Part shown: positions 1 through 6,909 of the stretch, piece after piece | How positions within the stretch are numbered: position 1 is the stretch's first letter | Layout: every line of letters begins with the position of its first letter | DNA from: Bacteroidota bacterium | Lineage (GTDB): Bacteria > Bacteroidota > Kryptoniia > Kryptoniales > JAKASW01 | DNA: 7,082 bases | Assembly: GCA_021796055.1 (NCBI GenBank) | Contig: JAJYOS010000338.1 | Span: forward strand, 1 to 7,082 | Reading direction: 5' to 3' | Made by a program: the position numbers and the translations under genes | The notes under the pieces: generated by a model | Told to the model about the DNA's origin: nothing | Databases searched by the model: none | Seen by the model: the letters and a program-made list of their open reading frames with translations, nothing else

Positions 1-1722
1 GAGGGAGAGGGAGACTACGGCTGGGAAGAACTCCCTTACTGGCTGCGTGGGTACACGGACCTCGGTTATATTTTGCACAACAAGAGAATAATCGACGAGT
101 CAAAAAGGTGGATCGACTCGACGCTCGCGAGCCAGGATTCGAGCGGATGGTTCGGACCGAGAGTCAACTTGACCAATCACGACATCTGGCCGAACATGCT
201 GATGCTTTTCGTGATGAGAAGTTATTACGAGGCGACGGGCGATAAGCGCGTCATCCCGTTCATGCTGCGTTATTTCAGATGGATGAGCCGTCAGCCTCTC
301 GCGAACATACTTCCGGGGAGCTGGCAGAAGTGGCGCGGCGGCGACAACCTGGAACACATCATCTGGCTATATAATGAAACCGGCGAGAAGTGGCTTCTTG
401 ATGTCGCAAGAGTTAACCACGAGAGGACCGCCGATTGGGAGGGAGGGATCCCGACATGGCACGGCGTGAATCTCGCCGAAGGATTCAGGGAGCCGGCAGA
501 GTATTACCAGATAACGAATGATCGTCGTTACCTCCGGTCTACTATCGACGATTACGATTCGGTGATCGATATATACGGCCAGGTACCGGGAGGTCTCTAC
601 GGCGCCGACGAAGATTGTCGCGTAGGTTACACCGGCGCGAGGCAGGCTACGGAAACATGCACGATGGTCGAGATGATGCACAGCACGGAAATGCTGACAC
701 GTATCACGGGAAAGCCGATCTGGGCTGACCGCTGCGAGACTGTCGCTTTCAATTCTCTTCCCGCTTCCATGACTCCCGACCTTAAGGGGCTCCATTACTT
801 CACCGCCCCGAACCAGGTGCAGCTCGACACGGCCAAGAAGGCGCCGATGATCGAGAACGATGGAGACATGTTCTCGTACGACCCGTGGGATTACAGATGC
901 TGCCAGCACAACGTCGCGTTCGGCTGGCCCTATTTCGCGGAGAACCTCTGGATGGCAACAGCGAACAATGGCGTCGCGGCGGTCCTCTACGCACCGAGCA
1001 GTGTCGAATTGAAGGTCGGAGAGGGAACACAGGTGCGAATAGCCGAGTCGACAGATTATCCTTTCAGAGGAGCGATTGAATTCAAAATTTCTGCGCCTTC
1101 TCCCGCAAGATTCCCGCTGATGCTTCGAATTCCCGGCTGGTGCAAGCACGCGGATGTGAAAATAAACGGCAATTCGGTTGAAGCCGCGGCGGGTCCCGAC
1201 ACATGGGTCTCACTCGAAAGGGAATGGAAAAACGGCGACGTCGTTACACTTACCCTTCCGATGCAAATATCTGTGAAGGTCTGGACGAAAGATATGAACT
1301 CCGTATCCGTTATGCGCGGTCCGCTGGCGTACTCGCTGAAGATTGGAGAGAAATGGGTGAAGTACGGCGGGACCGAGAAGTGGCCGGCTTACGAGGTGTT
1401 TCCCACTACGAAATGGAATTACGGACTTGTTGTCGATGTCAAGGATCCATCACGGTCATTCCAAGTCGTCGAGAAACCAGGTCCTCTGGCGAAACAGCCG
1501 TTTGACCTGGACACCGCACCGATTGAGTTGACGGCCGATGGAAGACTCATACCTCAGTGGAAACTGGAGAGCAACGGTATGGTCGGGTCGCTGCAGGAGA
1601 GTCCGGTGAAATCGGATGAGCCTGTCGAGAAGGTTACCCTCGTGCCGATGGGATGCGCGAGGCTGAGGATCTCTGCGTTCCCGGTCATCGGAGATGGTGC
1701 GGGTGTCAATTCATGGAGATGA
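1..1722 (+). CDS. DUF1680/GH127-superfamily glycoside hydrolase (probable beta-L-arabinofuranosidase-like), 5' end missing
   Basis: The reading frame is open from base 1, so the gene starts before the window and 573 residues are visible. Members are usually about 600-780 residues, so a modest N-terminal part is missing. The visible part starts in the (alpha/alpha)6 catalytic domain (motif YWLRGYTDLGY, then WFGP and WPNMLMLF). It ends in a beta-rich domain closing with the family-typical VPMGCARLRISAFPVIGDG. In characterised GH127 enzymes a zinc ion is held by one Glu and three Cys, and one of those Cys is the nucleophile. The likely equivalents are Glu at 652-654, Cys at 658-660 (TETC) and the Cys-Cys pair at 898-903 (YRCCQHN). 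The Glu at 610-612 (GADE) is the probable acid/base. All are present, so the enzyme looks active. Known members release L-arabinofuranose or other pentosyl groups; the exact substrate cannot be read here. Secretion cannot be judged without the N-terminus. A TTG at 73 is internal, not the start. Confidence 0.9.
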   Translation, partial: EGEGDYGWEELPYWLRGYTDLGYILHNKRIIDESKRWIDSTLASQDSSGWFGPRVNLTNHDIWPNMLMLFVMRSYYEATGDKRVIPFMLRYFRWMSRQPLANILPGSWQKWRGGDNLEHIIWLYNETGEKWLLDVARVNHERTADWEGGIPTWHGVNLAEGFREPAEYYQITNDRRYLRSTIDDYDSVIDIYGQVPGGLYGADEDCRVGYTGARQATETCTMVEMMHSTEMLTRITGKPIWADRCETVAFNSLPASMTPDLKGLHYFTAPNQVQLDTAKKAPMIENDGDMFSYDPWDYRCCQHNVAFGWPYFAENLWMATANNGVAAVLYAPSSVELKVGEGTQVRIAESTDYPFRGAIEFKISAPSPARFPLMLRIPGWCKHADVKINGNSVEAAAGPDTWVSLEREWKNGDVVTLTLPMQISVKVWTKDMNSVSVMRGPLAYSLKIGEKWVKYGGTEKWPAYEVFPTTKWNYGLVVDVKDPSRSFQVVEKPGPLAKQPFDLDTAPIELTADGRLIPQWKLESNGMVGSLQESPVKSDEPVEKVTLVPMGCARLRISAFPVIGDGAGVNSWR

Positions 1723-1774
1723 GATGGTATGTGGGTCTGCTTCGACGGGAGCTCAAATTCTGCTTCAAAAGACT

Positions 1775-1802
1775 TCCGGCAGATTCACAGTATTCGGCCG
1801 GA
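1775..1802 (-). terminator. Weak terminator-like hairpin between convergent genes
   Basis: TCCGGC at 1775-1780 pairs with GCCGGA at 1797-1802 across a 16-base loop, with one further G-T pair outside. Read on the minus strand, the stem lies just after the stop of the 1807-2574 gene and is followed by AGTCTTTTG, a short T-rich run. On the plus strand no T run follows. The stem is short and the loop long, so this is only a candidate. Confidence 0.28.
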
Positions 1803-1806
1803 GAAT

Positions 1807-2574
1807 TCAAGGGTGCTCCATCGCATATGGTATGATAATGAGGAAAATCACCGCATCGAACACGACTCCAATCATCCCCCCAATCCACCAGCCGTTGTGT
1901 GACTTGACGTCGGCTTCGTCTATTCTGAAATCTGTTACGTCCTGGAAGCTAACGTGACCGATTGTTTGATCGCCGGCGATCGTTATCCATTTCGCCGGCG
2001 TCGGAAACGCGTGATCTTCGAGGAGAGCGGAAATCCGTTGGCGGTCAATCTTGTTTCCATTCATGTTCTCTATCAGTCTGACCGCCACAACGGTCTGCAA
2101 TGCCGATCCGGTCGGACTTCTTTCCTTGAAAAAGACGAATGGTAACGGATCGTCAAGGCCGAAACTCGGCAGAGAAAATTGTGACCTGCTGAAGCCGGTA
2201 AACTCACCGGAGTACTCTGTTCCCGAAACATCGAATACTTTTACGCTGTCCCCGAAGGCGGGCAACTGCATGGTACCGATCAGTCGACGGGCACTGTCGT
2301 ATGCTTCAACGTAGTGAGGGGGGAATGTACAGTCTGTTCCGACGAATCGGCCAACCATTCTCTCATGATCCGCTAGCACGATGACCATCCGGGTACCCGG
2401 CGTCACCGTGTCGACGGCCGATGACTTTATCTCCCTGGGAGGACGATAATCGACCACCAAACCGGTACCCACCCCCAGCAGGGTGCAACCACTGAACAGC
2501 ACGGCGTTGCAGGAAAGAGCAAATAAAGCCGCGGCGAACAATACAATATTCTTGTTTCTTTCGAAGTGTTCCAT
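1807..2574 (-). CDS. Putative envelope lipoprotein with C-terminal membrane helix, paralogue of the upstream gene
   Basis: The protein has 255 residues and I do not recognise a named family. The N-terminus has a positively charged start, a hydrophobic stretch (residues 10-27) and a lipobox-like F27-S28-G29-C30, suggesting a lipoprotein signal; Phe at -3 is not the commonest residue. After the Cys comes TLLGVGTGLVVD, then a probable beta-rich region (about 50-220) containing PGTRMVIVL, VGRF, YDSAR and LPAF. A hydrophobic segment follows at about 228-250 with the pattern WxxGxxxGxxxD. The same order of motifs occurs in the adjacent gene on the same strand, 68 bases upstream, so the two arose by duplication and are probably co-transcribed with this one second. 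The ATG at 2574 is preceded by GAAGGA only about 2-3 bases away and by AAAGG 11 bases away, so ribosome binding is suboptimal and the start is not certain. The function is unknown; the architecture suggests a membrane-attached periplasmic protein. Confidence 0.75.
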   Translation of the reverse strand: MEHFERNKNIVLFAAALFALSCNAVLFSGCTLLGVGTGLVVDYRPPREIKSSAVDTVTPGTRMVIVLADHERMVGRFVGTDCTFPPHYVEAYDSARRLIGTMQLPAFGDSVKVFDVSGTEYSGEFTGFSRSQFSLPSFGLDDPLPFVFFKERSPTGSALQTVVAVRLIENMNGNKIDRQRISALLEDHAFPTPAKWITIAGDQTIGHVSFQDVTDFRIDEADVKSHNGWWIGGMIGVVFDAVIFLIIIPYAMEHP

Positions 2575-2621
2575 TTTCCTTCATACCTTTCTCTAGAAAG
2601 CCGGTTCTATAAATCTTCACG

Positions 2622-2634
2622 GCAGACGGTCTGC
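2622..2634. promoter_or_regulatory. Small palindrome between the two paralogous genes
   Basis: GCAGAC and GTCTGC flank a single central G, giving a perfect 6+1+6 palindrome in the 68-base gap between the two minus-strand genes. It could be a protein binding site or a weak RNA fold. Nothing else supports a function and it may be chance. Confidence 0.2.
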
Positions 2635-2642
2635 GGTCAGTG

Positions 2643-3407
2643 TCACTCCCACCGGATCGACGGGCTGAAATTACTGCGGAAGGAGTCGATCATCAGGACG
2701 ATCAATCCGACGTCGACCACAGCTCCAACGCAAGCCCCCAGAAGCCATGCTCCCTGAGGCTTTCTTGCTCGGATACTGCTCACATCACGCGGATCAATTC
2801 TGATTTGCGTATTGTCCCTTTCCACGATCATCGCATCTGTTTCGACCGGGATTTTGTTCTCTTTGATGAGGCGAAGAATTTCCCGTGGATCGACTCGCGA
2901 GCCGCTTGAATCCTCGATGCTTTCAAGGAGCGCGAGTCTGACGAGGTAGGGATTGTCGTCATCGGCATGGTGCAACATGATGACGGGAGCGCGATCATCG
3001 AGAATGTCGAACCCGAGAAGATCTCCGGTTATTTTGTTCCCGACATGATCTGTCAATGTCTCTGTCGCATAAAGCGCCGGCATCCGGAAGGTCGTGGATA
3101 TCTCCAGTCGAGCGGTATCATATTTCATGTGGTACACCGGGGGATCTACACTTGTCTTCTGACGGAACCGCCCAATCACGACACTCGAATCGTTCATAGT
3201 CACGACCAATTCTGTTCCCGGTTCGAGAGCGGTCAATTCCGTGTGGGAATCTTTTTCCGAGTCGCGGTCGGCTGTCATTCCGATGCCGATCCCGATGAGC
3301 GTGAAGCATCCGCCGAAGAAAAATCCGCAGATTGCCGGCATCACGAGCCATAAAAGTATGATCGGTCTTTTTAAATTTCGATATTTCACGGCGTATTTGC
3401 CTTTCAT
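2643..3407 (-). CDS. Putative envelope lipoprotein with C-terminal membrane helix, first of a paralogous pair
   Basis: The protein has 254 residues and no family I can name. A basic N-terminus (K2, K4, K8, R10, K13, R14) precedes a hydrophobic stretch (15-31) and a lipobox-like F31-G32-G33-C34. FTLIGIGIGMTAD follows. The middle has PGTELVVTM, VIGRF, YDTARLEI and MPAL, then a second block ending in IRIDPRDVSSIRARK just before a hydrophobic helix at about 219-241. That helix carries W221-xx-G224-xxx-G228-xxx-D232. All these marks recur in the next gene downstream (1807-2574), which supports both being real genes. The ATG at 3407 has no evident Shine-Dalgarno sequence. An in-frame GTG at 3389 lies 10 bases after AAAGG and is a plausible alternative start that keeps the signal region. 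I infer a membrane-bound periplasmic protein of unknown role; a plain inner-membrane protein with two helices is the main alternative. Confidence 0.75.
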   Translation of the reverse strand: MKGKYAVKYRNLKRPIILLWLVMPAICGFFFGGCFTLIGIGIGMTADRDSEKDSHTELTALEPGTELVVTMNDSSVVIGRFRQKTSVDPPVYHMKYDTARLEISTTFRMPALYATETLTDHVGNKITGDLLGFDILDDRAPVIMLHHADDDNPYLVRLALLESIEDSSGSRVDPREILRLIKENKIPVETDAMIVERDNTQIRIDPRDVSSIRARKPQGAWLLGACVGAVVDVGLIVLMIDSFRSNFSPSIRWE

Positions 3408-3434
3408 TTGAATCTAATCGTGGGAGCAATGTAT

Positions 3435-3448
3435 TCTCGCGCGCGAGA
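3435..3448. promoter_or_regulatory. Perfect 14-base palindrome upstream of the lipoprotein-like pair (candidate operator)
   Basis: TCTCGCGCGCGAGA is identical to its own reverse complement. Its near edge is 28 bases upstream of the ATG at 3407 on the minus strand, a typical position for an operator over a promoter or 5' leader. No regulator gene is in the window and no clear -35/-10 pair was found around it, so the role is inferred from symmetry and position only. Confidence 0.35.
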
Positions 3449-3685
3449 TAGGTTGTCATCGAAGAGTGAATAATTCTTCCGAGATTTGTCAGCGTCCGAA
3501 AGACCGCGTCTTTATATGAGATATATCGAGGTGTCCTTCGAACCGTACGCTATCATCGGGCTTGTTCTTATGAGCCCTCTAAATAGAGCGACCCCTATCT
3601 TAGATATGAACCCAGAGGTTTCTTGTTCGTTTGTGGCTGTGATAGACTTGCCTTTGAGGTCTCATTCGGTCGGCGGGCATCGAAA

Positions 3686-3765
3686 ATTCGCCGAATAGAA
3701 AAACCGGTTCAAATTTTCAAATTTATTGCACAATTCTTGAGTTTTTTTTCTTAACTTATTGAAAA
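3686..3765 (+). promoter_or_regulatory. Probable xylBA promoter and operator region
   Basis: The sequence turns sharply AT-rich here, just upstream of xylB. A palindrome ATTCG-C-CGAAT (3686-3696) may be an operator. TTGCAC (3726) and TTGAGT (3737) could serve as -35-like elements, with TAACTTAT (3752-3759) as a loose match to the Bacteroidota-type -7 element TAnnTTTG. None has ideal spacing, so the exact promoter is not fixed. The location before a two-gene sugar operon is the main support. Confidence 0.35.
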
Positions 3766-3784
3766 CAGACCGCAAAACTCCATT

Positions 3785-3790
3785 GGAAGG
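3785..3790 (+). promoter_or_regulatory. Ribosome binding site of xylB
   Basis: GGAAGG lies six bases before the ATG at 3797. It supports this start, as does the conserved FGGY N-terminal nucleotide-binding motif that begins within the first residues. Confidence 0.75.
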
Positions 3791-3796
3791 TTGTGA

Positions 3797-5290
3797 ATGT
3801 TTACACTCGGATTTGACGTAGGAAGTTCATCTATCAAAGCGGCGCTCTATGATACCGAAAGAGGCGTCGCCGTCGCACAAAGCACATATCCGCAAACCGA
3901 GATGCCGATGATCGCGGCGAAGGCCGGCTGGGCGGAACAGGATCCCGAAATGTGGTGGGACGCAGTGAAGAACGCGACGCGCGAAGTCCTCTCGAAATCA
4001 TCCGTGAGTCCTTCCGACATCAAGGCGATCGGAATCTCATATCAAATGCACGGCCTCGTCGTCGTCGACAAGGAACAAAAACCGCTCAGGCCGTCGATAA
4101 TCTGGTGCGACAGCAGAGCGGTGGCTATCGGAGAAAAAGCGTTCGACGCAATCGGCCACAGGAAATGTCTTAGGAGGATGCTGAACTCGCCGGGCAACTT
4201 CACAGCTTCAAAGCTGAGATGGGTAAAGGAAAAAGAACCGAAGCTCTACGCGAAGATCGACAAGTTCATGCTTCCCGGCGACTTCATCGCGATGAAGATG
4301 ACCGGCGAAACTTGTACCACTATGTCCGGACTATCGGAAGGGATCCTCTGGGACTTCGTCTCCAACTCGATTTCGGAAACCGTCCTCGGCCAGTACAAGA
4401 TCGACCGGAGCCTTGTCTCTGAACTCGTCCCGACATTCGGTGACCAGGGTGAGCTCACGGCGACGGCGGCGTCGGAGCTCGGGCTCAAAGCCGGCACCAA
4501 AGTCACATACCGCGCCGGCGACCAGCCGAACAACGCGTTCTCTCTCAACGTCCTCGAACCCGGACAAGTCGCGTCGACAGCAGGCACATCCGGAGTCGTT
4601 TACGGAATAAGCAAGGCCATCAAGTACGATCCGAAAACACGCGTGAATACTTTCGCCCACGTGAACCATTCGAAAAAGAAAAACCGTTTCGGAATCCTCC
4701 TCTGCATCAACGGGACGGGAATCGCCTACAGCTGGATCAGGAAGCTTACGGGAAATTCGATTTCGTATTTGGAGTTAAACGGTTTAACGGAAGAAGCGCC
4801 GGTCGGATCAAAGGGACTTCGCTTCATCAATTTCGGAAACGGCGCGGAGAGAATGCTGGTAAACAAGGATCCCGGCGCGTCGCTGGAGCACCTGAACTTC
4901 AATATTCACGGGCTCGCCGAGACGGTGCGTGCGATCGTCGAAGGAGTCGCATTCTCGTTCAAGTACGGCATCGACATCATGGAACAACTCGAGATGAACG
5001 CGGCGGAGATCAACGCGGGACATGCAAACATGTTCCTGAGTCCGGTGTTCACGAAGACGCTGGCCACGCTCTCCGGCGCGACGATCAACATGTACGATAC
5101 GGATGGCTCAGTGGGCGCCGCAAGGGCGGCGGCAGTCGGTGCGGGAATTTATAGGGATGTCAAGGAGGCGTTCACGAATTTAAAGAAGATCGCAACCGTC
5201 GAGCCGGACACGAAAAATGCCGGCGCCTATCTTTCCGGATATTCGGATTGGTTGAGTTTACTGAACTCAAAACTAAAATCTAGAGGTTGA
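3797..5290 (+). CDS. xylB: Xylulokinase (FGGY carbohydrate kinase)
   Basis: This cytoplasmic kinase phosphorylates D-xylulose with ATP to give D-xylulose-5-phosphate, feeding the pentose phosphate pathway. Its 497 residues match the family length of about 480-500. The N-terminal FGGY domain opens with the ATP-binding loop [15 protein letters not shown], with Asp7 conserved. M84-H85-G86 matches the sugar-contacting MHG of E. coli XylB. D242 in [10 protein letters not shown] is the likely catalytic base (E. coli D233). AGTSGVVYG and [14 protein letters not shown] follow in the C-terminal domain. Around residues 406-412 it has AGHANMF where E. coli-type kinases have a GG-rich motif; I recall this variant from Bacteroidota XylB proteins. 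xylA starts five bases after the stop, so the two are co-transcribed and probably translationally coupled. Another FGGY specificity is possible in principle, but the xylA partner makes xylulokinase by far the best call. Confidence 0.95.
   Translation: MFTLGFDVGSSSIKAALYDTERGVAVAQSTYPQTEMPMIAAKAGWAEQDPEMWWDAVKNATREVLSKSSVSPSDIKAIGISYQMHGLVVVDKEQKPLRPSIIWCDSRAVAIGEKAFDAIGHRKCLRRMLNSPGNFTASKLRWVKEKEPKLYAKIDKFMLPGDFIAMKMTGETCTTMSGLSEGILWDFVSNSISETVLGQYKIDRSLVSELVPTFGDQGELTATAASELGLKAGTKVTYRAGDQPNNAFSLNVLEPGQVASTAGTSGVVYGISKAIKYDPKTRVNTFAHVNHSKKKNRFGILLCINGTGIAYSWIRKLTGNSISYLELNGLTEEAPVGSKGLRFINFGNGAERMLVNKDPGASLEHLNFNIHGLAETVRAIVEGVAFSFKYGIDIMEQLEMNAAEINAGHANMFLSPVFTKTLATLSGATINMYDTDGSVGAARAAAVGAGIYRDVKEAFTNLKKIATVEPDTKNAGAYLSGYSDWLSLLNSKLKSRG
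5282..5286 (+). promoter_or_regulatory. Ribosome binding site of xylA, inside the end of xylB
   Basis: AGAGG lies nine bases before the ATG at 5296 and within the last codons of xylB. It favours ATG 5296 over the TTG at 5287, which directly abuts the motif and would leave no spacer. The overlap suggests that ribosomes finishing xylB help start xylA. Confidence 0.7.
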
Positions 5291-5295
5291 TTGAA

Positions 5296-6630
5296 ATGGC
5301 ACTCAAAGTTACTGTTGGAGCGAAAGAGTTTTTTCCCGGAATCGGGAAGATAAACTTCGAAGGCAAGGAGTCGAAGAATCCGCTGGCGTTCAAGTATTAC
5401 GACCCGGAGAAGGTCGTCGCCGGGAAAAAGATGCAGGATCATTTCCGCTTCGCGGTTGCGTACTGGCATTCGTTCGGCGAGAGCGGCGCAGACCCGTTCG
5501 GACCGAGCACGCGAGAGCTCCCGTGGCTGAAACATGAAGATCCGATCGGCCGGGCGATGGAGAAGATGGATGCGGCGTTCGAGTTCATCACGAAGCTCGG
5601 CGCGCCCTTCTACTGCTTTCACGATTTCGACCTCGTACAGGAAGGCGAGACCGTCACCGAATCCGAAAAGAGGCTGGCGGCGACAGTCGACTACGCGAAG
5701 GAAAAACAAAAAGCGTCAGGCGTGAAATTGCTTTGGGGGACCGCAAATCTCTTCTCTAACATCAGGTATATGAACGGTGCCGGCACGAACCCCGATTTTT
5801 CCGTCGTCGCGTATGCCGGCGCTCAGCTGAAGAATGCCATCGATGCAACGATAGCGCTTGGCGGTGCCAACTATGTGTTCTGGGGCGGCCGCGAAGGATA
5901 TATGTCGCTCCTGAACACCAACATGAAGAGAGAGCTCGACCACATGGCGACCTTCCTCAGCATGGCAAGAGACTACGGAAGGAAGCAGGGTTTCAAGGGT
6001 ACATTTCTCATCGAGCCGAAGCCGATGGAGCCGATGAAGCACCAGTATGATTTCGACGCGTCTGCTGTGATTGGATTCCTGCGGCAGTACAATCTGACGA
6101 AGGATTTCAAGCTGAACATCGAGGTCAACCACGCCACGCTCGCCTCACACACATTCCAGCACGAGTTGCAGTTCGCAGCGAACGCCGGCTTCCTCGGGAG
6201 CATCGACGCGAACCGCGGCGATTACCAGAACGGATGGGATACCGACCAGTTCCCTACGAACATCTACGAGCTTACCGAAGCTCTCCTCGTCATCCTCGAT
6301 GTGGGCGGTTTCACGACCGGTGGAACGAACTTCGACGCGAAGGTCCGCAGGAATTCGACCGACCTCGAAGACATGTTCATCGCGCACATCACCGGCATGG
6401 ACAACTTCGCTCGTGCCCTGATGACGGCGGACAGAGTTCTGAAAGAAACCGACTACTCGAAGCTGCGTAAGCAGAGATACGCTTCGTTCGATTCCGGCAA
6501 AGGCGCGGAATTCGAGAAGGGCAAACTGAAACTCAAGGATCTACACGCCTATGCGATGAAGAACGGCGAGCCGAAGAAGACGAGCGGCAAGCAGGAGCTC
6601 TTCGAGTCGTTCATAAACCAGGTGCTGTAA
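5296..6630 (+). CDS. xylA: Xylose isomerase (class II)
   Basis: XylA interconverts D-xylose and D-xylulose in the cytoplasm using two divalent metal ions. The 444-residue length fits class II enzymes. Every active-site residue of the E. coli enzyme is present at a constant shift of +8: H109 and D112 (CFHDFD), E240 and K242 (IEPKP), E276 and H279 (IEVNH), D304 (SIDANRGD), D315 and D317 (GWDTDQFP) and D347 (TNFDAK). The signatures VFWGGREGY and [11 protein letters not shown] are also intact. The N-terminus ([20 protein letters not shown]) and C-terminus ([14 protein letters not shown]) look Bacteroidota-like. The ATG at 5296 is chosen because AGAGG precedes it at good spacing. The gene follows xylB, the reverse of the common xylA-xylB order. 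No clear terminator follows; the first strong hairpin is in the repeat beginning 47 bases downstream. Confidence 0.97.
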   Translation: MALKVTVGAKEFFPGIGKINFEGKESKNPLAFKYYDPEKVVAGKKMQDHFRFAVAYWHSFGESGADPFGPSTRELPWLKHEDPIGRAMEKMDAAFEFITKLGAPFYCFHDFDLVQEGETVTESEKRLAATVDYAKEKQKASGVKLLWGTANLFSNIRYMNGAGTNPDFSVVAYAGAQLKNAIDATIALGGANYVFWGGREGYMSLLNTNMKRELDHMATFLSMARDYGRKQGFKGTFLIEPKPMEPMKHQYDFDASAVIGFLRQYNLTKDFKLNIEVNHATLASHTFQHELQFAANAGFLGSIDANRGDYQNGWDTDQFPTNIYELTEALLVILDVGGFTTGGTNFDAKVRRNSTDLEDMFIAHITGMDNFARALMTADRVLKETDYSKLRKQRYASFDSGKGAEFEKGKLKLKDLHAYAMKNGEPKKTSGKQELFESFINQVL

Positions 6631-6676
6631 GCCCGGGACGATTAGTTTCACCGCCAGGACTCTCCCAGAAGCACCC

Positions 6677-6781
6677 GTCATTGCGAGTCCCGGTCATGCG
6701 AAGCATGATCGGGACGTGGCAATCCGCTATTTTGTGGTTTCGTTTAGGGGATTGCTCCGCCACTTTATTCCTTGCAACGAC
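6677..6781. repeat. Palindromic repeat element of the GTCATTGCGAG...GTGGCAATCC type
   Basis: The ends GTCATTGCGAG (6677-6687) and CTTGCAACGAC (6771-6781) pair at 9 of 11 positions. Inside, 6687-6699 pairs with 6703-6715 over 13 positions, one of them G-T, around a GAA loop. A second hairpin joins GTGGCAATCC (6716-6725) to GGATTG plus CCAC (6749-6763). The whole folds as a stem with two inner hairpins. I recall this sequence type (CATTGCGAG at the ends, GTGGCAATCC inside) as a dispersed intergenic repeat in many bacterial genomes. It carries no gene. Lying after xylA, it may shield or end the xylBA transcript, but no T run follows the stems. Confidence 0.75.
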
Positions 6782-6800
6782 TGGTTCTTACTCCTATGAT
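6772..6800 (+). promoter_or_regulatory. Possible sigma-70-type promoter at the right end of the repeat
   Basis: TTGCAA (6772-6777) and TATGAT (6795-6800) are separated by exactly 17 bases and match the consensus at 4 of 6 and 5 of 6 positions. The -35-like hexamer is part of the repeat's terminal arm. It would drive the antitoxin gene with a leader of roughly 115 bases. If the host uses Bacteroidota-type promoters this match means less. Confidence 0.3.
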
Positions 6801-6838
6801 AACCTCCCATATTGCCCCATTCCATATTAACGGACGGG

Positions 6839-6884
6839 AGACGCAGAGACACTAAGAGTTTACCAGTCTTTCATCTCTGCGTCT
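6839..6884. repeat. Second inverted repeat, GACGCAGAGA...TCTCTGCGTC type
   Basis: AGACGCAGAGA (6839-6849) is perfectly complementary to TCTCTGCGTCT (6874-6884) around a 24-base loop, and weaker G-C and G-T pairs extend the stem outward. It resembles a repeat type I recall from many environmental genomes, built of CGCAGAG units with the reverse complement at the other end. It is unrelated in sequence to the repeat at 6677-6781. It lies in the presumed 5' leader of the antitoxin gene. Confidence 0.65.
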
Positions 6885-6909
6885 TCTTGCCTCGGTGGTT
6901 ATATTTGGT

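Larger units (their letters stand above)
3408..3796. other. Intergenic region between divergent genes, no gene recognised
   Basis: This stretch of about 390 bases separates the minus-strand lipoprotein-like pair from xylB and must contain both promoters. I see no convincing protein gene: the only open frame of note (3486-3698, TTG start) has no recognisable product and no ribosome binding site. It contains a perfect 14-base palindrome at 3435-3448, small inverted repeats at 3558-3577 (GGGCT/AGCCC) and 3577-3588 (CTCTA/TAGAG), an ATTCG-C-CGAAT palindrome at 3686-3696, and an AT-rich tract at about 3700-3765 just ahead of xylB. Confidence 0.6.

Noticed and set aside
367..1149. Long open frame on the minus strand (260 codons) inside the hydrolase gene
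   Set aside because: It is antisense to well-conserved GH127-superfamily motifs, has no recognisable protein features, and is explained by codon bias on the real strand.
1694..1957. Short plus-strand frames following the hydrolase stop
   Set aside because: The hydrolase ends at a natural family C-terminus, and these frames overlap the convergent lipoprotein-like gene without recognisable content, so a frameshifted extension is unlikely.
2967..3353. Plus-strand open frame of 128 codons
   Set aside because: It is antisense to the first lipoprotein-like gene, whose paralogue confirms the minus-strand reading.
3558..3588. GGGCT/AGCCC and CTCTA/TAGAG hairpins as a terminator
   Set aside because: The stems are five or six pairs, no T run follows, and no gene ends nearby on either strand.
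3486..3698. Plus-strand open frame of 70 codons in the intergenic region
   Set aside because: It has a TTG start, no ribosome binding site and no recognisable sequence, and it runs into the xylB promoter region.
5227..5709. Minus-strand open frame of 160 codons over the xylB/xylA junction
   Set aside because: It is fully antisense to two strongly supported genes and shows no family motif.
6687..6715. Hairpin after xylA as a classic intrinsic terminator
   Set aside because: The stem is strong but is followed by GTGGCAATCC rather than a T run, so it is better described as part of the repeat.
6677..6884. CRISPR array
   Set aside because: The two elements have different sequences and are inverted repeats with no regularly spaced direct repeats.
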